64,000 nt of DNA from an uncultured Clostridia bacterium (lineage in GTDB: Bacteria > Bacillota > Clostridia > Christensenellales > Borkfalkiaceae): NCBI GenBank assembly GCA_947624445.1, contig CANQKF010000003.1, positions 62,001 through 126,000 of the forward strand, written 5' to 3'. The position numbers were made by a program, and so were the translations under genes. The stretch's first letter is position 1, and every line of letters begins with the position of its first letter. Of the stretch, positions 27,381 to 36,298 are shown one piece after another. Under the pieces are notes generated by a model. It did no database searches, had not been told where the DNA came from, and saw only the letters and a list, made by a program, of their open reading frames with translations.

Positions 27381-27786
27381 CTTGGGAGAAACGCTTTGGC
27401 GGCTCCGCGAACGGGCGGGGCTCTCACAGGAGGCGCTTGCCGAGAAGCTCGGCGTGACGAGGCAGACCGTCTCGAATTGGGAAAACGGGCGCGCGACGCC
27501 CGACGCGCACAAGCTCGCGAAGCTCTGCGAAGTGCTCGGCGTGGGGGCGGACGAACTGCTCGGCCTGCCCGCGCGGCCCTCTGCACCCAAACGGAAGTGG
27601 CTCATTGCGGCAGCGGCGGCGCTCCTGCTTGCGGCGGTGGCTGCCGTCCTTCTCGCCGTGTTCTCGGGCGGCGGAGAAATGACCTCCACCGTCATCCTCA
27701 CCCCCGCGTTTCTGTGGAGTGCGCTCGCGGCGGTGGCGGCCGTCTGCGGCGCGGTCTGCCTCGTCCTCTTTTTCCGCAAAAAATGA
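27373..27786 (+). CDS. Membrane-tethered XRE-family transcriptional regulator
   Basis: This 137-residue protein has an N-terminal helix-turn-helix (about 5-60: LRERAGLSQEALAEKLGV, TRQTVSNWENGRATPD) typical of Cro/CI-type regulators, a short basic linker, and two C-terminal transmembrane segments (about 75-97 and 110-132). The start at 27373 overlaps the preceding gene, so translation is likely coupled. Regulators of this layout stay at the membrane and may respond to envelope or ligand signals; the targets are unknown. Confidence 0.85.
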   Translation: MNDLGETLWRLRERAGLSQEALAEKLGVTRQTVSNWENGRATPDAHKLAKLCEVLGVGADELLGLPARPSAPKRKWLIAAAAALLLAAVAAVLLAVFSGGGEMTSTVILTPAFLWSALAAVAAVCGAVCLVLFFRKK

Positions 27787-27808
27787 TGGCGTCCCCGCTT
27801 CGGACGCC
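27778..27808 (-). terminator. Terminator of the serS-exonuclease-rRNA methyltransferase operon
   Basis: On the minus strand a perfect seven-base-pair stem (GGCGTCC with its complement, seven-base loop) is followed after four bases by TTTTTT. It overlaps the stop region of the convergent regulator gene. Confidence 0.7.
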
Positions 27809-27841
27809 GACCGTACCCCAAAAAACAACAGCGTGGTGCTG

Positions 27842-29128
27842 CTAATTGATCTTCCGAAGTCCCTTCGGGAGATGATTTTTTATGACGCCGCGGACGCATT
27901 TGCCCCAGCCGAGCGGGAATCCTTCGGCGCAGACGACGCACCAACCCTCGGGGAGCACGGCTTCGATCGTCTCGCCGCGGAGGTACTTCTCCGCCGCCGC
28001 GCGGGAGAACGAAACTTTCCGCTTCGCCCCCTTCCCGTATGCCATGGCGAGGGCGTGGGCGGGCTTAAAGAACTTGCCGTCCCATTCCCCGAGCTCCACG
28101 CCGAGGCGCAAAAGACTTACGCCCTCCAACTCGGGCATGCCCGCGGGCACGAGGAACATGCGGCCGTCTCCGAGGGTGTGCAGCGTCCCCGCGAAGGGCG
28201 CCCCGAAGCACTCCGCCCAAAATGCCGAAAAAGCGTGCTCCGCCCGCGCGTTGCGGATGGCGGAAAATGGTTTTTTCGATAACGTCCCCCCGCTTTTTCG
28301 TTCGAGCAGGGCGCAGTAGTGCCCCTCGCCGCGGACAAGGTGCGGATAGAGCTTCTTTTCTTCGAGGAGGGAAAATTCGGGGTGCCACGCCAAAAATCCC
28401 GCGATCTGCCACTCGTCCTCCTCCTCGGCAAAGGTGCAGGTGGAATAGATCAGCCGTCCGCCGCAGGCGAGCATCGCGGCGGCGTGCTCCAAGATCTCCC
28501 TCTGCCGCGCGGCGCAGCGGGCGACGTTCTCCTCGCTCCATTCGGGAATGGCGTTCTCCTCCTTTTTGAACATCCCCTCCCCCGAGCAGGGCGCGTCGAC
28601 CAAAATCAAGTCGAAATAGGCGGGGAATCTTGCGGCGAGGCTCTCGGGCCGGGCGCTCATCACGGCGCAGTTGGGAATGCCCATGCGCTCGACGTTCTGC
28701 GCCAAAACTTTCGCCCGCGCGTAGTTGATCTCATTCGAAAGAAGTACACCGTCCCCCGACATCTGCGCGGCGAGCTGGGTCGTTTTCCCGCCGGGCGCGG
28801 CGCAGAGATCGAGCACCCGCGCTTTTGCACAGCCCGCGGCAAGTTCGCCCACCGCCATCGCCGAGGGCTCCTGCAAGTAGTAGAGCCCCGCGAAATGATC
28901 GACGTCCGCCCCCGGCTTCTCTTCGCGGATGTAGAAGGCGTTCTTCTCCCAGGGGACGCTCTCCCCGAGCGGGAAAGACGCGCGCGCCGCGAATTCCTCC
29001 GCGGAGAGCTTCAGCGTGTTGACGCGCAGCCCCTTCTCGGGCGGTTTCCCGTAAGACGCCAAAAAGGCGGGGAAGTCCGTCCCCAGCCTTTTTTGCATGC
29101 GGTCTATGAATTTTTGCGGCAAATTCAC
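27842..29128 (-). CDS. 16S rRNA cytosine-C5 methyltransferase (RsmF/NOL1-NOP2-Sun family)
   Basis: This 428-residue protein has the family SAM-binding motif LDLCAAPGGKT, the DAPCSGEGMF motif and the catalytic STCTF (nucleophile Cys), plus a C-terminal RNA-binding region as in RsmF. It methylates a cytosine in 16S rRNA with S-adenosylmethionine. The GTG at 29128 overlaps the stop of the exonuclease gene (GTGA) and has GGGAGG upstream. Confidence 0.93.
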   Translation of the reverse strand: MNLPQKFIDRMQKRLGTDFPAFLASYGKPPEKGLRVNTLKLSAEEFAARASFPLGESVPWEKNAFYIREEKPGADVDHFAGLYYLQEPSAMAVGELAAGCAKARVLDLCAAPGGKTTQLAAQMSGDGVLLSNEINYARAKVLAQNVERMGIPNCAVMSARPESLAARFPAYFDLILVDAPCSGEGMFKKEENAIPEWSEENVARCAARQREILEHAAAMLACGGRLIYSTCTFAEEEDEWQIAGFLAWHPEFSLLEEKKLYPHLVRGEGHYCALLERKSGGTLSKKPFSAIRNARAEHAFSAFWAECFGAPFAGTLHTLGDGRMFLVPAGMPELEGVSLLRLGVELGEWDGKFFKPAHALAMAYGKGAKRKVSFSRAAAEKYLRGETIEAVLPEGWCVVCAEGFPLGWGKCVRGVIKNHLPKGLRKIN

Positions 29129-30075
29129 GTCAGTTCCTCCCGCAGCGTATCGAGCGGAATGAACGCCGCGCCCTGTTGCATGGCACTCTCGTAGCGCATT
29201 CCCCCCTCGCTCCGCGCGATATACACGTTGCAATCGGCGGGATGGGAGGTGTATTTCCCTCCCGAATTGAAGATCGAGGCCACCAGCTTGACCGACATGG
29301 GCACATCGGTCTCGACGTCCTTGGCGAAGCAGAACACCTTGCCTTCGAGGGCGCCGCCCTTCTTGCGCCTGTGCATGTATTTATTGACGTAGCGGTAGAA
29401 TTCCTCGTGGGCGCGGTGATACTCCTCCCGCTCGCGCGCGCGGTCGGCAAGGTACTGCTTGAGCCCCGCCGAGTTCTCCTTGAGGATCCTGTAATCGGCG
29501 ATCTTCCCGCCGCGGATGCGGTAGCGCGCGATGAGCCCCTTGACGTCCACGCCCTCCCGCTTGCAGAGCGCCTCGCACACGCGCATGGTGGCATAGGCGT
29601 CGTCCACCGCCCTGTGCGGGGTGAAGTCGACGGCGAGCGCCTCCGCCATCACGCCCAGCCCCACCTGCCGCGAGAAATCGTGCTCCGTGTTCATCCAGAA
29701 GAACTGCGTATCGTGGAATTCGAAGCGGAAGGAAGGGAGCTTGTAGCGCTTTGTCTCGAGGTTCAGATAGTTGACGTCGTTCATCGTCGCATGCCCGAGC
29801 ACGATGGCGTCCGCGTCCTCGAGCAGGGCTTTGATGCGCTTATATTCGGCGGGAAAGACGGGGTACTTCTTGAAGTCCTCGTATTCATAGGGGAGCACGA
29901 GCCCCTCGCCGCCCTTGCGCCCGGTGAGGTGGAACTTCCCCTTGGGGTTGAGCAGGATATCCTCGCGGGCGAGGACATTGAACTTTTCATCGGTGACGAC
30001 ATATCCGAATGCGCACATCTTCGCCACGTTCCTGTATACGCAGGCGCACTCGATGTCAAAAAAGACGTACTTCAC
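29125..30075 (-). CDS. DEDDh 3'-5' exonuclease (DnaQ-like)
   Basis: This 316-residue protein starts with FFDIECACVY (Asp-x-Glu) and has HATMNDVNYL and HRAVDDAYATM (His and Asp), the DEDDh set of Mg-dependent 3'-5' exonucleases. The C-terminal part (about 215-316) contains HPADCNVYIAR-type sequence that looks like a BRCT-like or other binding domain, but I am not certain. It is longer than the DnaQ domain alone. The GTG start at 30075 overlaps the serS stop. The substrate, DNA or RNA, is not clear. Confidence 0.87.
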   Translation of the reverse strand: MKYVFFDIECACVYRNVAKMCAFGYVVTDEKFNVLAREDILLNPKGKFHLTGRKGGEGLVLPYEYEDFKKYPVFPAEYKRIKALLEDADAIVLGHATMNDVNYLNLETKRYKLPSFRFEFHDTQFFWMNTEHDFSRQVGLGVMAEALAVDFTPHRAVDDAYATMRVCEALCKREGVDVKGLIARYRIRGGKIADYRILKENSAGLKQYLADRAREREEYHRAHEEFYRYVNKYMHRRKKGGALEGKVFCFAKDVETDVPMSVKLVASIFNSGGKYTSHPADCNVYIARSEGGMRYESAMQQGAAFIPLDTLREELT

Positions 30076-31358
30076 TGCTTGGGCACGATCTCCTTGCAGC
30101 CCCCCATGTAGGGGCGTAAGACTTCGGGAATATCCACGCTCCCGTCGGCGTGCAGGTGGTTTTCGACGAATGCGATGAGCATGCGGGGCGGTGCGACCAC
30201 CGTGTTGTTGAGGGTGTGGGCGAACTTGTTGCCGCCCTCGCTCTTGTAGCGGATGCCCAGCCTTCTCGCCTGCGCGTCGGTGAGGTTGGAACACGAACCC
30301 ACCTCGAAGTATTTCTTCTGGCGGGGCGACCATGCCTCCACGTCCACGCTGCGGTATTTGAGGTCGGCAAGGTCTCCCGAGCAGCACTCAAGGGTGCGGC
30401 AGGGAATGCCCATCGAGACGAAGAGCTCGACGGTGTACTTCCACATCTTCTCGTACCACGCTTCGCTCTCCTCGGGCTTGCAGATGACGATCATCTCCTG
30501 CTTCTCGAACTGATGGATGCGGTAGATGCCCCGCTCCTCGATGCCGTGCGCGCCCTTCTCCTTGCGGAAGCAGGGCGAATAGCTCGTGAGCGTTAAAGGC
30601 AGCTCCTTCTCCTCGAGGGTGGTATTCATGAATCTGCCGATCATGGAGTGTTCGCTCGTGCCGATGAGGTAGAGATCCTCCCCCTCGATCTTATACATCA
30701 TGCCGTCCATTTCCTCGAAGGACATGACGCCCGAGACGACGTCCGAACGGATCATAAACGGGGGGATGCAGTAGATAAAACCCTTTCCGATCATGAAATC
30801 CCGCGCATAGGCGAGCACGGCGGAATGCAGGCGGGCGATATCCCCCGTGAGGTAGTAGAAGCCCTGCCCGCTCGTGCGGCGGGCGCTGTCGATATCGATG
30901 CCCGCGAGCTTTTGCAGGATATCGAGATGATAGGGCACCTCGAAATCGGGCACCTTGGGCTCCAAAAAGCGCTCCCGCTCGACGTTCTCCCCGTCGTCCT
31001 TTCCGATGGGCGTATCGGGAGAGATCAGGTTGGGGATGCGCATCATGACCGCCTTGAGCTTCGCCTCGACTTCGGGCGTCTCCGCCTCGATCTCGGCAAG
31101 GCGGGCGGCGTTTTGCGCCACTTGCTTTTTCACTTCCTCCGCCTCGGCGGACTTCTTTTCGCGCATGAGGCTCCCGATCTGCTTGGAGAGGGCGTTGCGG
31201 GAAGCGCGGAGGGCGTCTCCCTCCGTCTGGAGCGCGCGGCGCTTTTCGTCGAGGGCGAGCGCCTCGTCGACGAGCGGAAGTTTGTGCTCCTGGAACTTTT
31301 TGCGGATGTTTTCGCGCACGCGCTCGGGTTCGGCGCGCAGCAGTGCGATATCGATCAT
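30072..31358 (-). CDS. serS: Seryl-tRNA synthetase
   Basis: This 428-residue class II synthetase has an N-terminal coiled-coil arm (about 30-105, rich in Glu/Lys/Ala) that grips tRNA-Ser, then the catalytic domain with motif 2 (SPCFRKEKGAHG, ERGIYRIHQFEK) and motif 3 (NNTVVAPPRMLIA). GAGGTG precedes the ATG. The leader is only about 20 bases, so there is no room for a T-box. Confidence 0.97.
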   Translation of the reverse strand: MIDIALLRAEPERVRENIRKKFQEHKLPLVDEALALDEKRRALQTEGDALRASRNALSKQIGSLMREKKSAEAEEVKKQVAQNAARLAEIEAETPEVEAKLKAVMMRIPNLISPDTPIGKDDGENVERERFLEPKVPDFEVPYHLDILQKLAGIDIDSARRTSGQGFYYLTGDIARLHSAVLAYARDFMIGKGFIYCIPPFMIRSDVVSGVMSFEEMDGMMYKIEGEDLYLIGTSEHSMIGRFMNTTLEEKELPLTLTSYSPCFRKEKGAHGIEERGIYRIHQFEKQEMIVICKPEESEAWYEKMWKYTVELFVSMGIPCRTLECCSGDLADLKYRSVDVEAWSPRQKKYFEVGSCSNLTDAQARRLGIRYKSEGGNKFAHTLNNTVVAPPRMLIAFVENHLHADGSVDIPEVLRPYMGGCKEIVPKQ

Positions 31359-31385
31359 CTTGCACCTCGGGTCGTTGTTTTCCTC

Positions 31386-31414
31386 ATTATAGCGCATTTT
31401 TGCGCAAAAGGCAA
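31386..31414 (-). promoter_or_regulatory. Promoter of the serS operon
   Basis: On the minus strand TTGCCT (31414-31409), 17 bases, then TATAAT (31391-31386). The spacer contains a GCGCA/TGCGC inverted repeat of unknown meaning. Confidence 0.75.
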
Positions 31415-31474
31415 GCCGCAACGCCCCCCAATCGCGGCATCCGGCAAAAAAATCGCAAACTTGCCCCCGTTTTT

Positions 31475-31503
31475 TTGACTTCTCCGCGCATCCGTGATAT
31501 AAT
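31475..31503 (+). promoter_or_regulatory. Promoter of the P-type ATPase gene
   Basis: TTGACT (31475-31480), exactly 17 bases, then TATAAT (31498-31503). It diverges from the serS promoter. Confidence 0.87.
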
Positions 31504-31524
31504 AAGGGAAAAGGAGGAGACATC

Positions 31525-34101
31525 TTGAACCAGCAATCCCAACCGACGCCCGAAGAGACGCAGGAACCGCAGCCCAAGCAGCGTTTCTCCTCCCGCGTGC
31601 TCGGAAGCATCATGCCGAACAAGAAAACGCGCCCCCGCAAGCGGCTCATGAATCGCTTCAAACGCGCAAAGAACATCCCCGACGCGAGCGACGTGGAGCG
31701 CTTCCGTCCGCCCCTCGACGAAGGGCTCAGCGAAAAACAGGTGGAGACCCGCTTCTCCCAATTCCTCTTCAACGACGTCAACCGCAAATATACGAAGTCC
31801 TACGCGAGCATCTTCTTCGGCAACATCTGCACCTTCTTCAACCTGCTCTGCGTGCTCGTCGCCGTCGCCCTCGCCTATGCGGGCGCGGAGGTCTCGCAGT
31901 TCCTCTTCGTGGCGATCTTCGCCGCCAACCTCTTCATCGGCATCTTGCAGGAGCTGCTCGCCAAGCGGCAGATCGATAAACTCTCCTTGCTCATCTCCTC
32001 GACCGCCAAAGTCATACGGGGCGGCGTCAAAACGGAGATCCCCGTGAAGGAGATCGTGCTCGACGACGTGCTCATCCTTGAAGCGGGGCAGCAGATCCCC
32101 GCCGACTGCATTCTCGCCGACGGCAACGCCGAAGTCAACGAGTCCCTGCTCACGGGCGAATCGGTCCCCGTCAAAAAACAGGTCGGGGAGACCCTCTATG
32201 CGGGCTCCTACGTCTCGAGCGGCTCCTGCCGCGTCCGCGCGGACAAAGTGGGCAGCGCGACCTATCTCAACTCCCTCACCTCCAAGGCCAAAAAATATAA
32301 GAAGCCGAAATCGGAGATCATGAACTCCATCCGCCTCTTCATCCGCGTGATCGGCGTGCTCATCATCATCGTCGCCGTGCTCATGTTCTGGCGGAATTGG
32401 GAGACGATCAAAGACGAGATGATTGCGGCGACGGGCACCGTCGACGCGTGGGAGCGCATCTCCCGCACCATCCAGGCGACGGGCGCCGTCATCATCGGCA
32501 TGATCCCCTCGGGGCTGCTGCTCCTCACCTCCTTCGCGATGGCGATGGGCGCATGGCGGCTCGCCAAAAAGCGCACCCTCGTGCAGGACATGAACTCCCT
32601 CGAAATGCTCGCGCGCGTCAACGTGCTCTGCCTCGATAAGACGGGCACGATCACCGACGGGCGCATGACCGTGAACGACTGCATGATCCTCAACAACTAC
32701 GTCGACTATTCGCTCGACGAGATCATGGGGAGCATGCTCTCCGCCCTCGACGACAACAACCAAACGTCCATCGCCCTCTACAACCGCTTCGGGCACAGAA
32801 ACACGCTCTCGCCGACGGCGACCGTCCCCTTCTCCTCCAAGCGCAAGCTCTCCGCCGTGACCTTCGAGGACGTCGGGACCTTCGTGATGGGCGCGCCCGA
32901 ATTCGTCCTCCGCCCCATGTCGCCCAAGATCGAGAAGATCGTGAAGCAGTATGCGCAGGCGGGGCTCCGCGTGCTCGTCGTCGCCTATTCGCCCAACGCC
33001 ATCAACGGGGAACGCATCCCCGCGATCCTGCGCCCCGCCGCCATCATCACCCTGGCCGACAACATCCGCGCGGACGCCGTCGAGACCATCAAGTGGTTCC
33101 GCGAGAACGATGTGGATATCCGCATCATCTCGGGCGACAACCCCGTGACCGTCTCCGAAGTCGCGCGGCGGGTGGGCGTGAAGGACGCGGGCAAATATAT
33201 CTCGCTCGACGGGCTCACCGATCTCGAAGTCGAGAACGTCGCCTCGCAGTACACCGTGTTCGGCCGCGTGACGCCCGAGCAGAAGGCAACCCTCGTGAAG
33301 GCCCTCAAAAAACAGGGCAGTACCGTCGCAATGACGGGGGACGGCGTCAACGATATCCTCGCCTTGAAGGAGGCGGACTGTGCGATCTCGGTCGCCTCGG
33401 GCGCCGAGGCGGCGCGCAACGTGAGCCATCTCGTCCTCATGGACAACAACTTTTTGAACCTCCCGAGCGTCGTCTATGAGGGGCGGCGGGTCATCAACAA
33501 CATCAAATCCTCCGCCTCCCTCTACATCATGAAAACGCTGTTCATCACGATCCTCGCGTGCATCTGCATCTTCATCGGGCAGACGTACTTCTTCAAGACG
33601 AACAACATGCTGCTCTTCGAGATGTTCGTCGCGGCGCTCCCCTCCGCGGTCGTCACGATTTTCCAGCCCAACACGGCGCGCGTCAAAGGGCGATTTATCC
33701 CCTACGTCCTCTCGCGAAGTTTCCCGGGCGCCTTCACGCTCATCCTGTGCATCATGGCGGTCTACATCGCCTCGCTGAACCTGCCCGAGGTCTACGGCTT
33801 CTCGGGCGATACGCTCGGCGCGATGTATCTTCTGGCGCTGACGTTCGGCGGGCTCGTGATGCTGTTCCGCATCCTGCAACCCTTCAACCTGCTCCGCTTT
33901 GCGGTCTACGCGGTCTCGGTGGGGATCTGCATCATCGTGCTCTCCTTCCCCGTGCTCGGCAACCTCGTGTATACGGGCTGGGGGGACATCACGTTTACCT
34001 TCCCGCAGCTCCTCTACATCGCATGCGTGCTGCTCGCTGCGTTCCCCGTCTCGGGGGCGCTGGTGCGGGGGTGCGACCTTCTGAACCGCACGAGCGATTA
34101 G
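31525..34101 (+). CDS. P-type cation-transporting ATPase (CtpE-like)
   Basis: This 858-residue pump starts with TTG at 31525 behind GGAGGAG. It has TGES (210-213, actuator), the phosphorylated Asp371 in DKTGT, TGDGVND (604-610) and about ten membrane segments, six of them after the hinge. Heavy-metal CPx motifs are absent, so a Ca, Mg or K/Na-type substrate is more likely; similarity is closest in style to mycobacterial CtpE. The first about 70 residues are a long basic and Pro-rich cytoplasmic extension. A hairpin terminator follows. Confidence 0.92.
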   Translation: MNQQSQPTPEETQEPQPKQRFSSRVLGSIMPNKKTRPRKRLMNRFKRAKNIPDASDVERFRPPLDEGLSEKQVETRFSQFLFNDVNRKYTKSYASIFFGNICTFFNLLCVLVAVALAYAGAEVSQFLFVAIFAANLFIGILQELLAKRQIDKLSLLISSTAKVIRGGVKTEIPVKEIVLDDVLILEAGQQIPADCILADGNAEVNESLLTGESVPVKKQVGETLYAGSYVSSGSCRVRADKVGSATYLNSLTSKAKKYKKPKSEIMNSIRLFIRVIGVLIIIVAVLMFWRNWETIKDEMIAATGTVDAWERISRTIQATGAVIIGMIPSGLLLLTSFAMAMGAWRLAKKRTLVQDMNSLEMLARVNVLCLDKTGTITDGRMTVNDCMILNNYVDYSLDEIMGSMLSALDDNNQTSIALYNRFGHRNTLSPTATVPFSSKRKLSAVTFEDVGTFVMGAPEFVLRPMSPKIEKIVKQYAQAGLRVLVVAYSPNAINGERIPAILRPAAIITLADNIRADAVETIKWFRENDVDIRIISGDNPVTVSEVARRVGVKDAGKYISLDGLTDLEVENVASQYTVFGRVTPEQKATLVKALKKQGSTVAMTGDGVNDILALKEADCAISVASGAEAARNVSHLVLMDNNFLNLPSVVYEGRRVINNIKSSASLYIMKTLFITILACICIFIGQTYFFKTNNMLLFEMFVAALPSAVVTIFQPNTARVKGRFIPYVLSRSFPGAFTLILCIMAVYIASLNLPEVYGFSGDTLGAMYLLALTFGGLVMLFRILQPFNLLRFAVYAVSVGICIIVLSFPVLGNLVYTGWGDITFTFPQLLYIACVLLAAFPVSGALVRGCDLLNRTSD

Positions 34102-34113
34102 CCTCCGAAAACC

Positions 34114-34143
34114 AAAAAAGTGCCACCATGTGGCACTTTTTTT
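34114..34143. terminator. Bidirectional terminator between the P-type ATPase and alpha-galactosidase genes
   Basis: AAAAAAGTGCCA, a five-base loop and the perfect complement end in T-runs in both directions. It lies between convergent genes and can serve both. Confidence 0.93.
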
Positions 34144-34162
34144 GTGGAAAATTGCGGCGCGG

Positions 34163-36298
34163 TCACGCTTCGGCGACAAGATGCCACGCCCATGTGGCGC
34201 AGTCGCCGAGGGAGGGAAGCGGGAGCCCCGCGTGCATGAGCGTCCCGCCGCCGCAGGTGAGCCCGAGCTCCTCCACGCGGTACTTCTTCGCCCCGTCCAG
34301 CCCCGCGAGGCGGATCCTGCGGGGGAAATCCGCGGGGACGGCATGCACCGTCATCCCGACGACGTACGCCGTTTTTTTGTCCTTCGCGACGAGCATCTCC
34401 GCAAAATAGTTGCCCGTGAAGGGATCGAGCAGGCGGTAGAGGTCCCCCGTCTGCACGAGCGCCGCGACGCGCCGATAGGCCGCGATCTGCGCCCTGACGG
34501 CCTCGCGCTCCTTTTCGGTGAGTTTGCCGAGGTCGAGCTCGTAGCCCGTCGCGCCGAGCGAGGCAATGTGCCCGCGGGAGGAAAAAGGCGTCACGCGGCC
34601 CGTCTGGTGGTTGGGACAGGCGGAGACGTGGCAGCTCATCGCCGAGACGGGATAGGCATAGGACGTCCCCCATTGAATGCCCGCGCGGGAGAGGCTGTCG
34701 GTGTTGTCGCTCGTCCAGATCTGCGGGAAATAGGCGAGCATGCCCGCGTCGAACCTGCCGCCGCCCCCCGAACAGCCCTCGAAAAAGACTTCGGGGAAGT
34801 CCTCCGTGAGGCGCCGCGCGAGGGCGTAGACGCCGAGCATGTAGCGGTGTTGCAGTTCCCCCTGCCGCGCGGCGGGAAGTCCCTCCGAGAAGAACTCCGT
34901 CATGTGGCGGTTCATATCCCACTTCACATAGGAGATCTCGTGGGCGCGGAGGATCGCCGCGACCTGCGCATAGACGCATTCCACGACTTCGGGACGGGAG
35001 AAATCGAGAATGTATTGGTTGCGCCCCGTGCAGCGCGGCGCCCTGCCGATCGCGTAATCGGGGTGGGCGCGGTAGAGATCGGAATCCTCGGAGACCATCT
35101 CGGGCTCGAACCAAATCCCGAAGCGCATGCCGTGCGCCTTGCACCGCGCGACGAGGGGCGCGAGCCCGCCCTCGAGCTTTTTGAGGTTGACGTACCAATC
35201 GCCCAGCCCTGTCGTATCGCTGTCCCGCTTGCCGAACCAACCGTCGTCGAGCACGAAGGTGTCGACGCCGAGCGGGGCGGCCGCGTCGATGAGGGCAAGG
35301 AGCTTCCCGCGGTCGAAATCGAAGTAGGTCGCCTCCCAATTATTGGCGACGATGGGGCGGGGCATATGCAGATATTTCTCCGCGATGACGCTCGAACGCA
35401 GGAAGTCCGCGAGGGCGCGGGACATGCCGCCGAAGCCCGAATTTGTGTAACAAAGGGCGACCTGTGGTGTATAAAACGCTTCGCCCACCCCGAGCTGCCA
35501 AGAAAAGTTGGTGTCGTCGACGCCCCCTGCGATGCGGACGGTCTCCGTCTGCGACCGCTCCGCGACGAGCGTGAAGGAGCCGCTGTAAAGCAGCTCGAAG
35601 CCGTAGACCTCCCCCGTCTCCTCACCCGCGCCCTGCGCATAGAGCGCGAGGAAGGGATTCATCTGGTGGGAAGAGGCGCCCCTGCGGGAGCCGACGGAGA
35701 GCGCCCCGTGGCCGAGCGGCCGCTTCTCGGGCGTGCGCTCCGCGGCGTGCCGCCCGTGTAGAACGAGCGTCCCGTAGTCACCCGCGGGAAGATCGACCGA
35801 GAAGGAATAAGCCCGTTTTATCGATATACGCTCCCCCGCTTCGATCTTCGCCCAGCGCACGAGCACCGCATCAAAGACGGCGTAGAATAGCGCAATGCGG
35901 ACCTTCGCGCAGGCGTCCTCCAAATAGATTGTGAGCAGTTCGCCGCCCCGCGCCGCGGGGAGCCCCTGCGGCAGTTCGCCGCCGAGCGCATAGCCCGCAT
36001 AGCGGAACCGGCTCGCGATCCCGCCGTCGGAACGGGTATACATCGCCGACGGGGTGCGAAAATCGCCCTGCCCGTAGCCCGCATACTCCTGCGGCGACGT
36101 ATCGAGAGAGAAAATCTTCGCGTCGGGCGGAACGGGCGCAAAGCTGAGCTCCCGCGCCGCGGCGAGATAGCCGAGGTCGTCCTCCCCGACGGGCGCGCCG
36201 AAGTGCAGGTGCTCGAGGTAGCCCCATTCGTTCACCCGCATGACGTAGCTATACGTTTTTCCCTGCAAATAAAAGGTATTGTTTTTGTGTAGGATCAT
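34163..36298 (-). CDS. Alpha-galactosidase, GH36 family
   Basis: This 711-residue enzyme removes terminal alpha-1,6-galactose from oligosaccharides such as raffinose or galactomannan. The catalytic domain shows DDGWFGKRD (substrate binding), the nucleophile Asp461 in YVKWDMNRH and the acid/base Asp517 in CSGGGGRFD. A beta-sandwich N-terminal domain (about 1-330) and a short C-terminal domain complete the GH36 layout. No signal peptide is present, so it acts on imported sugar. The start overlaps the epimerase stop by four bases. Confidence 0.96.
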   Translation of the reverse strand: MILHKNNTFYLQGKTYSYVMRVNEWGYLEHLHFGAPVGEDDLGYLAAARELSFAPVPPDAKIFSLDTSPQEYAGYGQGDFRTPSAMYTRSDGGIASRFRYAGYALGGELPQGLPAARGGELLTIYLEDACAKVRIALFYAVFDAVLVRWAKIEAGERISIKRAYSFSVDLPAGDYGTLVLHGRHAAERTPEKRPLGHGALSVGSRRGASSHQMNPFLALYAQGAGEETGEVYGFELLYSGSFTLVAERSQTETVRIAGGVDDTNFSWQLGVGEAFYTPQVALCYTNSGFGGMSRALADFLRSSVIAEKYLHMPRPIVANNWEATYFDFDRGKLLALIDAAAPLGVDTFVLDDGWFGKRDSDTTGLGDWYVNLKKLEGGLAPLVARCKAHGMRFGIWFEPEMVSEDSDLYRAHPDYAIGRAPRCTGRNQYILDFSRPEVVECVYAQVAAILRAHEISYVKWDMNRHMTEFFSEGLPAARQGELQHRYMLGVYALARRLTEDFPEVFFEGCSGGGGRFDAGMLAYFPQIWTSDNTDSLSRAGIQWGTSYAYPVSAMSCHVSACPNHQTGRVTPFSSRGHIASLGATGYELDLGKLTEKEREAVRAQIAAYRRVAALVQTGDLYRLLDPFTGNYFAEMLVAKDKKTAYVVGMTVHAVPADFPRRIRLAGLDGAKKYRVEELGLTCGGGTLMHAGLPLPSLGDCATWAWHLVAEA

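Noticed and set aside
31359-31385. Possible T-box upstream of serS
   Set aside because: The promoter leaves a leader of only about 20 bases, which cannot hold a T-box.
31387-34344. A 985-residue minus-strand frame opposite the P-type ATPase
   Set aside because: The plus-strand gene has all P-type ATPase motifs; the opposite frame is an antisense shadow rich in His, Asp and Arg.
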